47,299 nt of DNA from assembly GCA_002423105.1 (NCBI GenBank), contig DIUT01000001.1, forward strand, positions 1 through 47,299. The letters are read 5' to 3'. The stretch's first letter is position 1. Every line of letters starts with the position of its first letter. Source of the DNA: Geobacter sp. UBA6151. GTDB taxonomy: Bacteria > Desulfobacterota > Desulfuromonadia > Geobacterales > Pseudopelobacteraceae. The notes beneath the pieces were generated by a model that ran no database searches, was not told the DNA's origin, and saw nothing but the letters and a program-made list of their open reading frames with translations. Positions 15,907 through 26,802 of this stretch are shown in pieces. A program made the translations under genes and the position numbers.

Positions 15907-17121
15907 TTAATGTGCTATGGCGATTGCCTGTCCCATCTTCAGTTCACTGTCTTTCTTCACAAGAAACTTCTTGATGACGCCGGGCCTGAAGATGAGGCAG
16001 TAAGTTGAACCGCCATACTGGAAATACCCCAACTCCTCGCCTTTTTTGACCTTGTACCCTGCCTTGATCTTGTCCAACAGCACGCAGGAGGATACCTCGG
16101 CCATGCCGATGGGCATCATGACGACCAGACCGATAGCCGGGTCATCGGCCTCAATGTAGATGATGGCCCTGGTTGCCACATGGGCTATGTACCCCTGTGA
16201 ATCATTGGGGCTGGCCTCGTCCATGGTCTGGGCCTCTGTTGCAGAGTAGTAGCTGCCCTGTTTGATGTAGGCCTTCCTGATGGTGCCGGATATCGGGCTG
16301 TGCCAGCGGTGATACTTGGTTGCGGACAGAAAAGCCTGATATACGTCGCCGCCAACAAACAGGTCTGCCACTGCCTGGTCGTTGTTGAGCATGTCGTTAA
16401 GAGAGTAGGGCTGGGATTTGATCCAGAACCAGTCGCTCTTCTTGACGTTGCTTTGAATGGTGTACACGCTTGAATCAGCGGCGCTGACGATCACCTTGTT
16501 GTTGTCCGGTTCCGCAACAGGACGCATGCCGGACTTCAGCTTTCTGGTGAAAAAGTCGTTCCAGGATTTGAAGCCCCAGTGACGGTCCTGCGGGGCGTAT
16601 TGATACTGTTCCATGCCCAGCTTGGCCCTGGCCGCTTTTGACTTCCATCCCTGCGGACTGTCGTTGAAAACGGCAAGCGATGCCGGACTGTTCAGGAAGG
16701 CGCCGTATTCATCCAGAATCTTCCTGAACACCGTATTTACCTTGTCATTACGATAGGCCTGGAAACCGGCAGGAACCCCCATGCTCCAGTTCAACAGCGC
16801 ATTTATCGGAAAACCGACCAGATCGGTTTCATCATACAGCGGCGCTTGGTCCATGGCCTTGTTCATCAGGCACAGCATCTGATCAATACTGGTGAGGTTG
16901 ATATTGGGTTTTTGCCGGTAGTACGCCGGTACCTGATCGATCATCTGCGTAAAGTGCATGCGTACGACCGGGTCTGCTGCAATAAGCTGTTTCAGTTCGT
17001 TAACCGACGGCTTGAGCTTTGCGTTGGCGCTCGTGCACTCTTCACTAAAGCCGGGGCGGGCAAAGAAAACCGATACCAGAAGCATCACCATCCACAGTTT
17101 CATCGGTAACCGCATCTTCAT
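15907..17121 (-). CDS. Exported phosphatidylserine decarboxylase-like protein
   Basis: A 404-aa protein with a clear signal peptide (MKMRLPMKLWMVMLLVSVFF...GFSEE). It carries an N-terminal helical domain (about 30-170) followed by a phosphatidylserine-decarboxylase-related domain: DFFTRKLKSGMRPV (about 190), KYHRWHSPISGTI (about 275) and the C-terminal YGGSTYCLIF. Classical enzymes self-cleave at LGST to form the pyruvoyl cofactor; here it is GGST with Ser at about 372, so processing is plausible. The export signal is unusual, because the housekeeping enzyme is a cytoplasmic-face membrane protein. It resembles the secondary-metabolism / eukaryote-like PSD branch. GGAGGT sits 6 nt before ATG 17121; ATG 17127 would touch it. 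Confidence 0.82.
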   Translation of the reverse strand: MKMRLPMKLWMVMLLVSVFFARPGFSEECTSANAKLKPSVNELKQLIAADPVVRMHFTQMIDQVPAYYRQKPNINLTSIDQMLCLMNKAMDQAPLYDETDLVGFPINALLNWSMGVPAGFQAYRNDKVNTVFRKILDEYGAFLNSPASLAVFNDSPQGWKSKAARAKLGMEQYQYAPQDRHWGFKSWNDFFTRKLKSGMRPVAEPDNNKVIVSAADSSVYTIQSNVKKSDWFWIKSQPYSLNDMLNNDQAVADLFVGGDVYQAFLSATKYHRWHSPISGTIRKAYIKQGSYYSATEAQTMDEASPNDSQGYIAHVATRAIIYIEADDPAIGLVVMMPIGMAEVSSCVLLDKIKAGYKVKKGEELGYFQYGGSTYCLIFRPGVIKKFLVKKDSELKMGQAIAIAH

Positions 17122-17201
17122 GAGCATACCTCCGGTGAGATTTTTACAAGCCGCTCTCCTGATTCTGTTGCAATGTCTTCTTACAGGCTGTTGAAAAACC
17201 C

Positions 17202-17322
17202 AGGTTGTTCAAAAATAGTCAGATCGTCGCACCCGGAGAAAGCCCCGCGGAGGCGTAGCAGCGCTACGCCGCACAAGGCGGGTTTCGAGGACGGCGGCGA
17301 GATGGCTGTTTTTCAACAACCT
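17202..17322 (-). repeat. Palindromic element, type A copy 1
   Basis: A 121-nt imperfect palindrome between the methyltransferase stop codon (17325-17327) and the decarboxylase-like gene. Ends: AGGTTGTTCAAAAATAG (plus strand, from 17202) and AGGTTGTTGAAAAACAGC (minus strand, from 17322). The arms pair imperfectly throughout. The core GGCGTAGcagcgCTACGCC (17252-17270) lies at the midpoint, flanked by GCGGA and GCACAA. A partial extra end, CAGGCTGTTGAAAAACC, lies just left at 17184-17200. Such GTTGAAAAA termini resemble insertion-sequence ends, which suggests a MITE. Confidence 0.8.
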
Positions 17323-17324
17323 GC

Positions 17325-18326
17325 TTAAACTGTTCCAACCATAATCCCGGCGCCGTTGGGCAAGTCAACGGCCAGCCGCTTGATATCACGCAGACCGGCT
17401 TCCGTCATCATGGCCGCCAGTTCGCCTTCAGCGTAGGCCTGTCCGTACTCGGTGCCGATCAGCATGTTGAGCGAGAACAGGGCCGGAAACAGCGGGCCGT
17501 CCTTGCGGTCATCCAGAATAAATTCCTGTACCAGCAGCAGGCCGCCCGGCTCCAGGGCTTCCACAGCCTTGCGCAGGATGACCGCGCAGGCTTGCGGACC
17601 GTCGGCGTGGAGCACGTGGGAAAGCCAGGCAACGTCAAAGCCGGTGGGTACCGGGTCCTGGTGATAGTCTCCTTCATGGAAACCGATGCGGCTCTCCAGC
17701 TCGAAACGGCTGATGGTTTTTTCGGCAAAACCGCGGGTGGTGGGCAGGTCGTAGACCACGCCGTCCAGCTGCGGGTTCTGCTTGCAGAAATGGATGGCGT
17801 AGGTGCCGGGACCGCCCCCTAAGTCAAGCAGCCGTTTCCTGCCGTTCAGGTCGATCTGCGGCACGATTTTGGGCGCCATCAGTGAGGCCAGGTTGAACAT
17901 GCCCATCAGGAAGCTTTCCCGCTGGGTTGCATCATCTGTTCTGGATACCTGTTTGCGGACCACCGGAGCGCCGCTTGCCACGGCCTGGTCCAGACGGGAC
18001 CAGCCGGACATCAGGTGGTGGTGATGCATGATGATATGGCCTAGATAATCAGCCGAACTCCGGGAAAGATACTGGGCGGCAAAGGGCACGGCCCGGTAGA
18101 GGTCATCCTGTTTTTCCAGCAGGGCCAGGGCGGTGAGGGCATCCAGCAGCATTGCCAGACCCCGCGGGTCGGCCTGGCGCATGGCAGCCAGCTCTTTTGC
18201 GGAACGCGCGCTGTCCGCCAAAGGGGTAAACAGCTCCAGTTTGACGCCTGCATGCAGCGCGCAGGTGGCCCAGTAGCTGCCGGAAAGCTGGAGCAGATCG
18301 GTCGGGGTCCAGGATGATGGTGTCAT
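17325..18326 (-). CDS. SAM-dependent O-methyltransferase
   Basis: A 333-aa class I methyltransferase of the acetylserotonin/hydroxyneurosporene O-methyltransferase type (Methyltransferase_2). The N-terminal winged-helix dimerisation domain (about 5-100: SGSYWATCALHAGVKLELFTPL) recognises substrate. The Rossmann domain has SAM motif I LLDLGGGPGTYA (about 165-176), then VVYDLPTT and the catalytic-region WLSHVLHAD and GGLLLVQEFILDD. His in the WLSHVLH segment is a candidate general base. The substrate is unknown. It is the first of two minus-strand genes, followed by the decarboxylase-like gene after a palindromic element, which may or may not mean shared function. AGGAAC is a weak ribosome site. 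Confidence 0.85.
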   Translation of the reverse strand: MTPSSWTPTDLLQLSGSYWATCALHAGVKLELFTPLADSARSAKELAAMRQADPRGLAMLLDALTALALLEKQDDLYRAVPFAAQYLSRSSADYLGHIIMHHHHLMSGWSRLDQAVASGAPVVRKQVSRTDDATQRESFLMGMFNLASLMAPKIVPQIDLNGRKRLLDLGGGPGTYAIHFCKQNPQLDGVVYDLPTTRGFAEKTISRFELESRIGFHEGDYHQDPVPTGFDVAWLSHVLHADGPQACAVILRKAVEALEPGGLLLVQEFILDDRKDGPLFPALFSLNMLIGTEYGQAYAEGELAAMMTEAGLRDIKRLAVDLPNGAGIMVGTV

Positions 18327-18365
18327 GGTAAGTTCCTCTCATCTGCTTGTGATGGTTCTGTGGGA

Positions 18366-18812
18366 TCAGGGGCCGACGTTGCCGCCAGCAAGCCATGGAT
18401 TATAGAGGGATAGTCCATCTATGTGCATAAAGTCTTTGGTATTTCGAGTGGCAAGTGGATAGCCGCAACACAGGGCGATGGCGGCAATCTGCGCGTCTTC
18501 CGTGGTTATGGCAAAACCGGTCCTGCGCCTGGTGGAGACAATGGCAGCGAACTGTGCAGCGCAGGTTGCGTCAAAGGGAAGACAACGTCCGCCAAACTGT
18601 TCAGTGAACATCTCCAATGCTGCTGTAGCCAAGGCATCTCTGCGTTTACCGGCAGGCAACAGCGCAATGCCCAGCATGATTTCTGCCTGAACGATTGCCG
18701 TGGTGTAGAAAACGGCGCCGGGATGTGCCGCAAACCAATTCATGACTGACGGTTCCGGTTGGGGGCGCATCAGTTCCGACAGTACGTTGGTGTCAAGGAT
18801 GATCTGTTCCAC
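18366..18812 (-). CDS. VapC/FitB-type PIN toxin
   Basis: A 148-aa PIN-domain ribonuclease toxin: IILDTNVLSELMRPQP (first Asp at 7), then VQAEIMLGIALLPAGKRR (Glu), ITTEDAQIAAIAL (Asp) and ATRNTKDF (Asp). These are the four acidic residues of the family. LSELMRP and the LPAGKRR stretch are typical of the FitB/NtrR branch. There is no ATG before the first strand. GTG at 18812, 1 nt after the antitoxin stop, or GTG at 18821, overlapping it, are the choices; I use 18812. No separate ribosome site is seen, so translation is coupled to the antitoxin. Confidence 0.85.
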   Translation of the reverse strand: MEQIILDTNVLSELMRPQPEPSVMNWFAAHPGAVFYTTAIVQAEIMLGIALLPAGKRRDALATAALEMFTEQFGGRCLPFDATCAAQFAAIVSTRRRTGFAITTEDAQIAAIALCCGYPLATRNTKDFMHIDGLSLYNPWLAGGNVGP

Positions 18813-18813
18813 G

Positions 18814-19059
18814 CTATTCACTGAAGTCCGGCAGGGTTCGGACGGTCTGGCGCGGGGGAACCGGCAGGGAGTCGGCCTGAAGGGATGCAAAACGTTTGTG
18901 GATGGTGTCGGCGAAGTTCTGGTCTGCTGTTTTCAGATTAAGGGTTTGAAACAGTATGGCTCGTACCTCGGCCTCCATGGAGCAGCCGTTGCGGGCAGCG
19001 CGCAGCCGCAGTTGGGTTTTCAGGTTATCATCAAGGTTGCGGATGGTCAGCGATGCCAT
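18814..19059 (-). CDS. FitA-like RHH antitoxin
   Basis: An 81-aa antitoxin with an N-terminal ribbon-helix-helix domain (MASLTIRNLDDNLKTQLRL, then RNGCSMEAEVRAIL), the signature of FitA-like antitoxins that pair with FitB-type PIN toxins. The tail (about 45-81) would wrap the toxin. AGGAG lies upstream of ATG 19059. The toxin gene follows directly. Autorepression through the palindrome overlapping its promoter (19085-19101) is likely. Confidence 0.87.
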   Translation of the reverse strand: MASLTIRNLDDNLKTQLRLRAARNGCSMEAEVRAILFQTLNLKTADQNFADTIHKRFASLQADSLPVPPRQTVRTLPDFSE

Positions 19060-19084
19060 AAGCTACTCCTTTTGGTGCTGTCAT

Positions 19085-19120
19085 TGATTGCATTGTAATC
19101 ATTGAGCGCACATTTTTCAA
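19085..19120 (-). promoter_or_regulatory. Promoter and operator of the FitAB-type module
   Basis: On the minus strand TTGAAA (19120-19115) and TACAAT (19097-19092) with a 17-nt spacer form a near-consensus promoter about 30 nt before the antitoxin ATG. A palindrome TGATT-N7-AATCA (19085-19101) covers the -10 box, the place expected for the antitoxin operator. Confidence 0.6.
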
Positions 19121-19132
19121 GGATCGTTGTTT

Positions 19133-19320
19133 GTAAGGTACTTGGCAATAAATAAATGTGCCAAATAGCGCTCAGATTTGGGTCAGATTTTGCTGTGCTG
19201 ATTGAGCAAAACCGCAGACGTAGTTGTTCTACGTCGAGGATTTTGTGATTGAGGCACGGCGAAATATGGCCCGAAGATGAGATGCAAGTTGGGATGTTTA
19301 TTTGTTGCTGAGTGCCTAAC
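19133..19320. repeat. 188-nt imperfect palindrome (type C)
   Basis: The outer arms GTAAGGTACTTGGCAATAAA (plus strand, from 19133) and GTTAGGCACTCAGCAACAAA (minus strand, from 19320) match at most positions, and the pairing continues inward (GGTTTTGCTCAATCAGCAC against GGATTTTGTGATTGAGGCAC) to the core GACGTAGttgttCTACGTC (19217-19235). The core is centred at 19226, the midpoint of the unit. The sequence is unrelated to the type A/B arms but has the same architecture. It lies between the accA terminator and the FitAB promoter. It encodes nothing. Confidence 0.8.
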
Positions 19321-19323
19321 TGC

Positions 19324-19355
19324 ACAAAAAAAGAGCCGGAAATTGTCCGGCTCTT
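19324..19355 (-). terminator. Rho-independent terminator after accA
   Basis: A 10-bp perfect stem AAGAGCCGGA/TCCGGCTCTT with loop AATTG is followed on the minus strand by a run of T. It lies 62 nt after the accA stop and should end the dnaE-accA transcript. Confidence 0.88.
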
Positions 19356-19364
19356 GTGACGATT

Positions 19365-19386
19365 GGGCGACCACAAGGGATCGCCC
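19365..19386. repeat. Small hairpin GGGCGA..TCGCCC
   Basis: GGGCGA and TCGCCC surround CCACAAGGGA, giving a small GC-rich hairpin between the accA stop and the terminator. Hairpins of this type are frequent dispersed repeats in bacterial genomes; whether it repeats elsewhere in this genome cannot be seen here. Confidence 0.5.
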
Positions 19387-19417
19387 TACGTTTGGTATAA
19401 TCTTGAATAAAGGCGAA

Positions 19418-20374
19418 TTATTCGGTGAAGCGGGACATGGCCCGGAACTTCTGATAACGGTCTTCCACCAGTTGTTCCGGCGTCATCTGCTGCAATTCGG
19501 CCAGGTGGCGGCGGATGGAGGAACCCATGGCCATGGCGGTTGCTTCGTGGTCGCGGTGGGCGCCCCCCACCGGCTCGTGGACGATTTCGTCGATGACGCC
19601 CAACTGGATGATATCCTGGGCCGACGGCTTCAGCGCCTCGGCAGCCTGCTGGCCCTTGGTGCCATCAGACCAGAGGATGGCGGCGCAGCCTTCCGGCGAG
19701 ATGACGGCGTACACGGAGTGCTCCAGCATCAGCACCCGGTTGCCCACGGCAACGGCCAGTGCGCCGCCGGAGCCGCCTTCACCGGTGACGCAGACGATGA
19801 TCGGCACGGTGAGGCTGGCCATCTCCCGCAGGTTGCGGGCAATGGCTTCGGCCTGGCCGCGCTCTTCAGCGCCGATGCCGGGGTAAGCGCCGGGGGTGTC
19901 CACAAAGGTTATGATCGGCAGATTGAACTGCTCCGCCATCTGAAACAGGCGCAGTGCCTTGCGGTAGCCTTCCGGGTTGGGCATGCCGAAGTTGCGGTAG
20001 ACCTTTTCCTTGGTGTCACGCCCCTTTTGATGCCCCACCACCATCACCGGCTGGCCGTCAAAACGGGCCAGACCGCCCACGATGGCATGGTCGTCGCCGA
20101 AGTTGCGGTCACCATGCAGTTCGGAGAAGTCGGTGAAGAGGTACTTGATGTAATCCAGGGTAAAGGGGCGGTTGATGTGGCGGGCCACCTGGGCCTTTTG
20201 CCAGCGGGTGAGGTTGTTGAAGATGTCGATCCGCTCGGTCTCCACTTTCTTTTCCAGTGCTTCCAGTTCTCCGGAAAAATCCATGCCGCCGCTGGTCAGG
20301 CCCCGCAGTTCCTCGATCTTCTTTTCCAGCTCCGCTATCGGTTTCTCAAACTCCATGTACACAGTGGCTGCCAT
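19418..20374 (-). CDS. accA: Acetyl-CoA carboxylase carboxyltransferase subunit alpha
   Basis: AccA with AccD forms the carboxyltransferase that moves the carboxyl group from biotin to acetyl-CoA, the first step of fatty-acid synthesis. The 318-aa protein shows the N-terminal helical region (FEKPIAELEKKIEELR), then TRWQKAQVARHINRPFTLDY, the FTDFSELHGDRNFGDDHAI block, FVDTPGAYPGIGAEERGQAE and the oxyanion-type GEGGSGGALAVAVGNRVLML. Full length with the normal end. GAGGTG precedes the ATG. It follows dnaE on the same strand; a 123-nt palindrome fills most of the gap. A dnaE-accA arrangement is common in proteobacteria. Confidence 0.96.
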   Translation of the reverse strand: MAATVYMEFEKPIAELEKKIEELRGLTSGGMDFSGELEALEKKVETERIDIFNNLTRWQKAQVARHINRPFTLDYIKYLFTDFSELHGDRNFGDDHAIVGGLARFDGQPVMVVGHQKGRDTKEKVYRNFGMPNPEGYRKALRLFQMAEQFNLPIITFVDTPGAYPGIGAEERGQAEAIARNLREMASLTVPIIVCVTGEGGSGGALAVAVGNRVLMLEHSVYAVISPEGCAAILWSDGTKGQQAAEALKPSAQDIIQLGVIDEIVHEPVGGAHRDHEATAMAMGSSIRRHLAELQQMTPEQLVEDRYQKFRAMSRFTE

Positions 20375-20420
20375 GTAAGCACCTCATGATAAGATATGTT
20401 CGACATACGCTACAGGTGAA

Positions 20421-20543
20421 GGAATGCGGATTTTTTCGTTCTGGTTGAGGTGCGCAAGGACTTACGCGGAGGCGTACCCGTGTGGTACGCCGCACAAGTG
20501 AGGCCGCAGCGCGACTCGGCCAGGGCGGAAAAAGACCATTCCA
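20421..20543 (-). repeat. Palindromic element, type B copy 2
   Basis: A 123-nt imperfect palindrome that starts directly after the dnaE stop codon (20544-20546). Ends: TGGAATGGTCTTTTTCCGCC (minus strand, from 20543) and GGAATGCGGATTTTTTCG (plus strand, from 20421). The core GGCGTACccgtgtgGTACGCC (20471-20491) lies at the midpoint and is flanked by GCGGA and GCACAAG in the same orientation as the other copies. The segment GTGAGGCCGCAG next to the core also occurs in the insertion within the 42.8-kb copy. Confidence 0.8.
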
Positions 20544-24083
<3,540 letters not shown>

Positions 24084-24274
24084 AGGGGAGGCTACCTTCC
24101 TGAAAATCAGTGGGGGAAATTATGCCTCATGACAAGATGTGGTGTCAATGTCGAGGTTTTGACGCAACATTTTGTGGGAAGTTACAGGCTAACCGCTGCC
24201 ATTGTGTGGTATGGTTGCTTTTACGATTGAACTGTATTATGTGAGTTTAACAGATGTATTCATGGAGGCTTGCT

Positions 24275-25213
24275 GTGAAAAAAAACGCTGTCATGACATC
24301 ATGCATCCTGATGGCCATTGGCCTGCTGCTGTGCAGTGCCTGTGAGCGCAAGGAGGTGGTGCAGGTCAGCCTGAAGTCCGGCGTTGCTGCACCGGAACCG
24401 GCGCGACTCCCGTCACAGACTCCGCTGCGCATCGGCATGGGGGCAATGATAACGCCCCGTGATGGCTATGTGTACTATCAGCGTCTGCATAAATATATCG
24501 AGAAAAAACTGGGACGTCCGGTTCATTTGGTGGATCGCGAGAATTATGAGGAAATGAACCGGTTGCTTGAGTCCGGCAATGTGGATGCCGCCTTTGTCTG
24601 CGCTGGTCCCTATGTGGAGGGAAAAGATAAATTTGGCATGGAGCTTTTGGCCATGCCGTTGGTCAAGGGAAAGCCGGTCTATCACTCCTACATCATCGTA
24701 CACCGGGGGAGCTCCATCAAAGATTTGAAGGGACTGCGCGGCAAGAGCTTCGCTTTCACTGACCCGAAATCCAATACCGGCAAACTGGCACCCACCTATC
24801 TGCTGGCCAGAATGAACGAAACACCGGAACGTTATTTTTCCCGTCTTGAGTACACCTACGGCCATGACAAATCGATCCGTGCCGTGGCGGAAAAACTGGT
24901 TGATGGCGCTGCTGTGGACAGCCTGATCTGGGAGTATGCCGCGCTGAAGAACCCGGAACTGACCGGTCAGACCAGGGTCATTGAAAAATCGCCCCCCTAC
25001 GGCATTCCGCCGGTGGTGGTGCGTCCCGGCATCGATCCCGCCCTGAAAAAACAGCTGAAGGATATTCTGCTTGCTGCCGCCAATGACCCGGAAGGGAAGG
25101 AAATCCTGGCCGGCATGATGATTGACGGTTTTGCCAAGGCTGACGATAGCAACTACGATACCATCCGCGTCATGAACAACTGGATTGCAGGACAACAGAA
25201 AAAGGTCAAATGA
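24275..25213 (+). CDS. PhnD-like phosphate/phosphonate-binding lipoprotein
   Basis: A 312-aa periplasmic binding protein of the PhnD family. GTG 24275 is chosen because GGAGG lies 7 nt upstream; ATG 24254 has no ribosome site. The signal peptide ends in a lipobox (LLCSAC), so it should be a lipoprotein. Family marks are LRIGMGAMITPRDGYVYYQRL, the GNVDAAFVCAGPYVEG ligand loop, IIVHRGSSIKDLKGLRGKSF, AFTDPKSNTGK and the VDGAAVDSLIWEY segment. There is no permease or ATPase gene nearby. Instead its stop overlaps the start of a histidine kinase (ATGA), so it probably serves as the ligand sensor for that kinase. The ligand is not evident. Confidence 0.85.
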   Translation: MKKNAVMTSCILMAIGLLLCSACERKEVVQVSLKSGVAAPEPARLPSQTPLRIGMGAMITPRDGYVYYQRLHKYIEKKLGRPVHLVDRENYEEMNRLLESGNVDAAFVCAGPYVEGKDKFGMELLAMPLVKGKPVYHSYIIVHRGSSIKDLKGLRGKSFAFTDPKSNTGKLAPTYLLARMNETPERYFSRLEYTYGHDKSIRAVAEKLVDGAAVDSLIWEYAALKNPELTGQTRVIEKSPPYGIPPVVVRPGIDPALKKQLKDILLAAANDPEGKEILAGMMIDGFAKADDSNYDTIRVMNNWIAGQQKKVK

Positions 25214-26802
25214 GATATACCTCACTCAAAACCAAATATATTATTGGTGTCTGTTGTCTGATCCTGTCGGTTGTGGGGCTGCTGCTGGCCTATATGTACC
25301 GGGAGTTTGACCGTCAGCTGGAAAACGAACTGCACAAGCGAGGCGCTTCAATTGCCCGTAACCTGGCCGTCCAGTCGCTTACGCCGATTCTCACTGAAAA
25401 CACCATTGCCTTGCAACTGCTGGTCTACGAAACCAAGCGAAATGAAGCGGATATACGCTACATCTATCTGCTTGACCAGCAGGGCAAGGTGCTGGCCCAC
25501 ACCTTTGAACAGGCCTTTCCGGCAGACCTGCTAAAACTCCATGCTCCTGAAGGAGGTTCGGGAACTCCGCACATCATAACGATCCAGACCGAAGACGGCC
25601 TGATTCTTGATGTCAGTATCCCGATTCATGCCGGGGATTTTGGCCGGGTACATGTGGGCTTTTCTGAAAACTTCATCAGCCGGGAACTGCATCAGATACT
25701 TCTCAAGGGATTGCCGTTCATTGTCCTGATTCTGCTTGTCGGCATCGGTGCTGCCTGGTGGTTTGCCGAAAAAATTACCGGGCCGCTGGCCCATTTGTCG
25801 GAAAATGTACGCAAGGTCGGCGCCGGGGAGTTTGATGGTGAAATTGAAGAAGTAACCAATGATGAAGTGGGGGAGTTGTCACACGCCTACAACACCATGA
25901 TCCGCCAGTTGCGGGAGCTGACCGCAGAGCAGATGAAGACGGAACATGAACTGCGGATGCAGGCCAGCACGCTGGAAGACGAAATCGCCGAGCGTCAGGA
26001 GGCGCAACAGCAACTGGCCTTCAAGCAGCAGCAGCTGGAAACCCTCAACCGCGTTCTGGAAGAGCGGGTCAGCAAGGCGGTCAATGAATTACGCCTGAAG
26101 GACAAGGTGATGATGCTGCAGGGCCGTCAGGCGGCAATGGGGGAGATGATCAACAACATTGCCCACCAGTGGCGGCAGCCGATCAACAATCTGGGGTTGA
26201 TCGTGCAGGGCATGAAGCTTGATTACGATGCAGGGGCGCTGACTGCTGAGCAGATGAACGAAGACGTTGACAAGATAATGAAAACCATCATGTTCATGTC
26301 ACAGACCATCAACGATTTTAACCGATTCTTCAGTCCTGACCGGAACAAGACAACCTTCAGTATCTGCAAGGGGCTGAAAAAGGTCGTGGCCATGATGGAG
26401 GCCACCCTGTTTATTCAAGGCATCAACCTGCGCATTGAGCCGCAGGATGAGGTTATGGTTGAGGGGTATTGCAGCGAGTATAATCAGGTTCTGCTCAATC
26501 TGTTGAATAATGCCAAGGACATACTGATTGAACGTGCAGTTGAAAAGCCGGTCATCACGGTCAGTATCCTGCGTGAAAACGGCACTGCAGTGGTGAAGGT
26601 GCAGGATAACGCCGGTGGTATTCCGGACGACATTATCGGCTTGATTTTTGACCCCTACTTCACCACCAAGGAAGAGGGCAAGGGCAGCGGAATCGGGCTG
26701 TACATGTCAAAAATGATCATCCATGAGCATTTCGGGGGGAGTCTCACCGTCAGGAATGTCGAGGGCGGGGCTGAATTCAGTGTGCGCACGCCATGCGTCT
26801 AG
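25210..26802 (+). CDS. HAMP-domain sensor histidine kinase
   Basis: A 530-aa membrane sensor kinase. TM1 is about 10-28, then a periplasmic sensor region (about 30-162, with RYIYLLDQQGKVLAHTFE like a Cache/dCACHE strand pattern), TM2 about 163-186, HAMP about 187-240 and a coiled coil about 240-300 rich in Gln and Glu. The dimerisation domain carries phospho-acceptor His319 (NNIAHQWRQPINNL). The ATPase domain has N box LLNLLNNAKDIL, G1 VQDNAGGIPDD and G2 GKGSGIGLYMSK. No response regulator is adjacent, so its output is unknown. It is coupled to the PhnD-like lipoprotein gene. Its stop codon overlaps the xerD stop on the other strand (CTAG). Confidence 0.92.
   Translation: MRYTSLKTKYIIGVCCLILSVVGLLLAYMYREFDRQLENELHKRGASIARNLAVQSLTPILTENTIALQLLVYETKRNEADIRYIYLLDQQGKVLAHTFEQAFPADLLKLHAPEGGSGTPHIITIQTEDGLILDVSIPIHAGDFGRVHVGFSENFISRELHQILLKGLPFIVLILLVGIGAAWWFAEKITGPLAHLSENVRKVGAGEFDGEIEEVTNDEVGELSHAYNTMIRQLRELTAEQMKTEHELRMQASTLEDEIAERQEAQQQLAFKQQQLETLNRVLEERVSKAVNELRLKDKVMMLQGRQAAMGEMINNIAHQWRQPINNLGLIVQGMKLDYDAGALTAEQMNEDVDKIMKTIMFMSQTINDFNRFFSPDRNKTTFSICKGLKKVVAMMEATLFIQGINLRIEPQDEVMVEGYCSEYNQVLLNLLNNAKDILIERAVEKPVITVSILRENGTAVVKVQDNAGGIPDDIIGLIFDPYFTTKEEGKGSGIGLYMSKMIIHEHFGGSLTVRNVEGGAEFSVRTPCV

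Noticed and set aside
17184..17322. Full insertion sequence at the GTTGAAAAA termini
   Set aside because: Only about 120-140 nt with no transposase frame; at most a non-autonomous element.
24084..24274. Riboswitch between dnaE and the PhnD-like gene
   Set aside because: No conserved riboswitch core was recognised; only weak promoter-like boxes (TATTAT near 24235).
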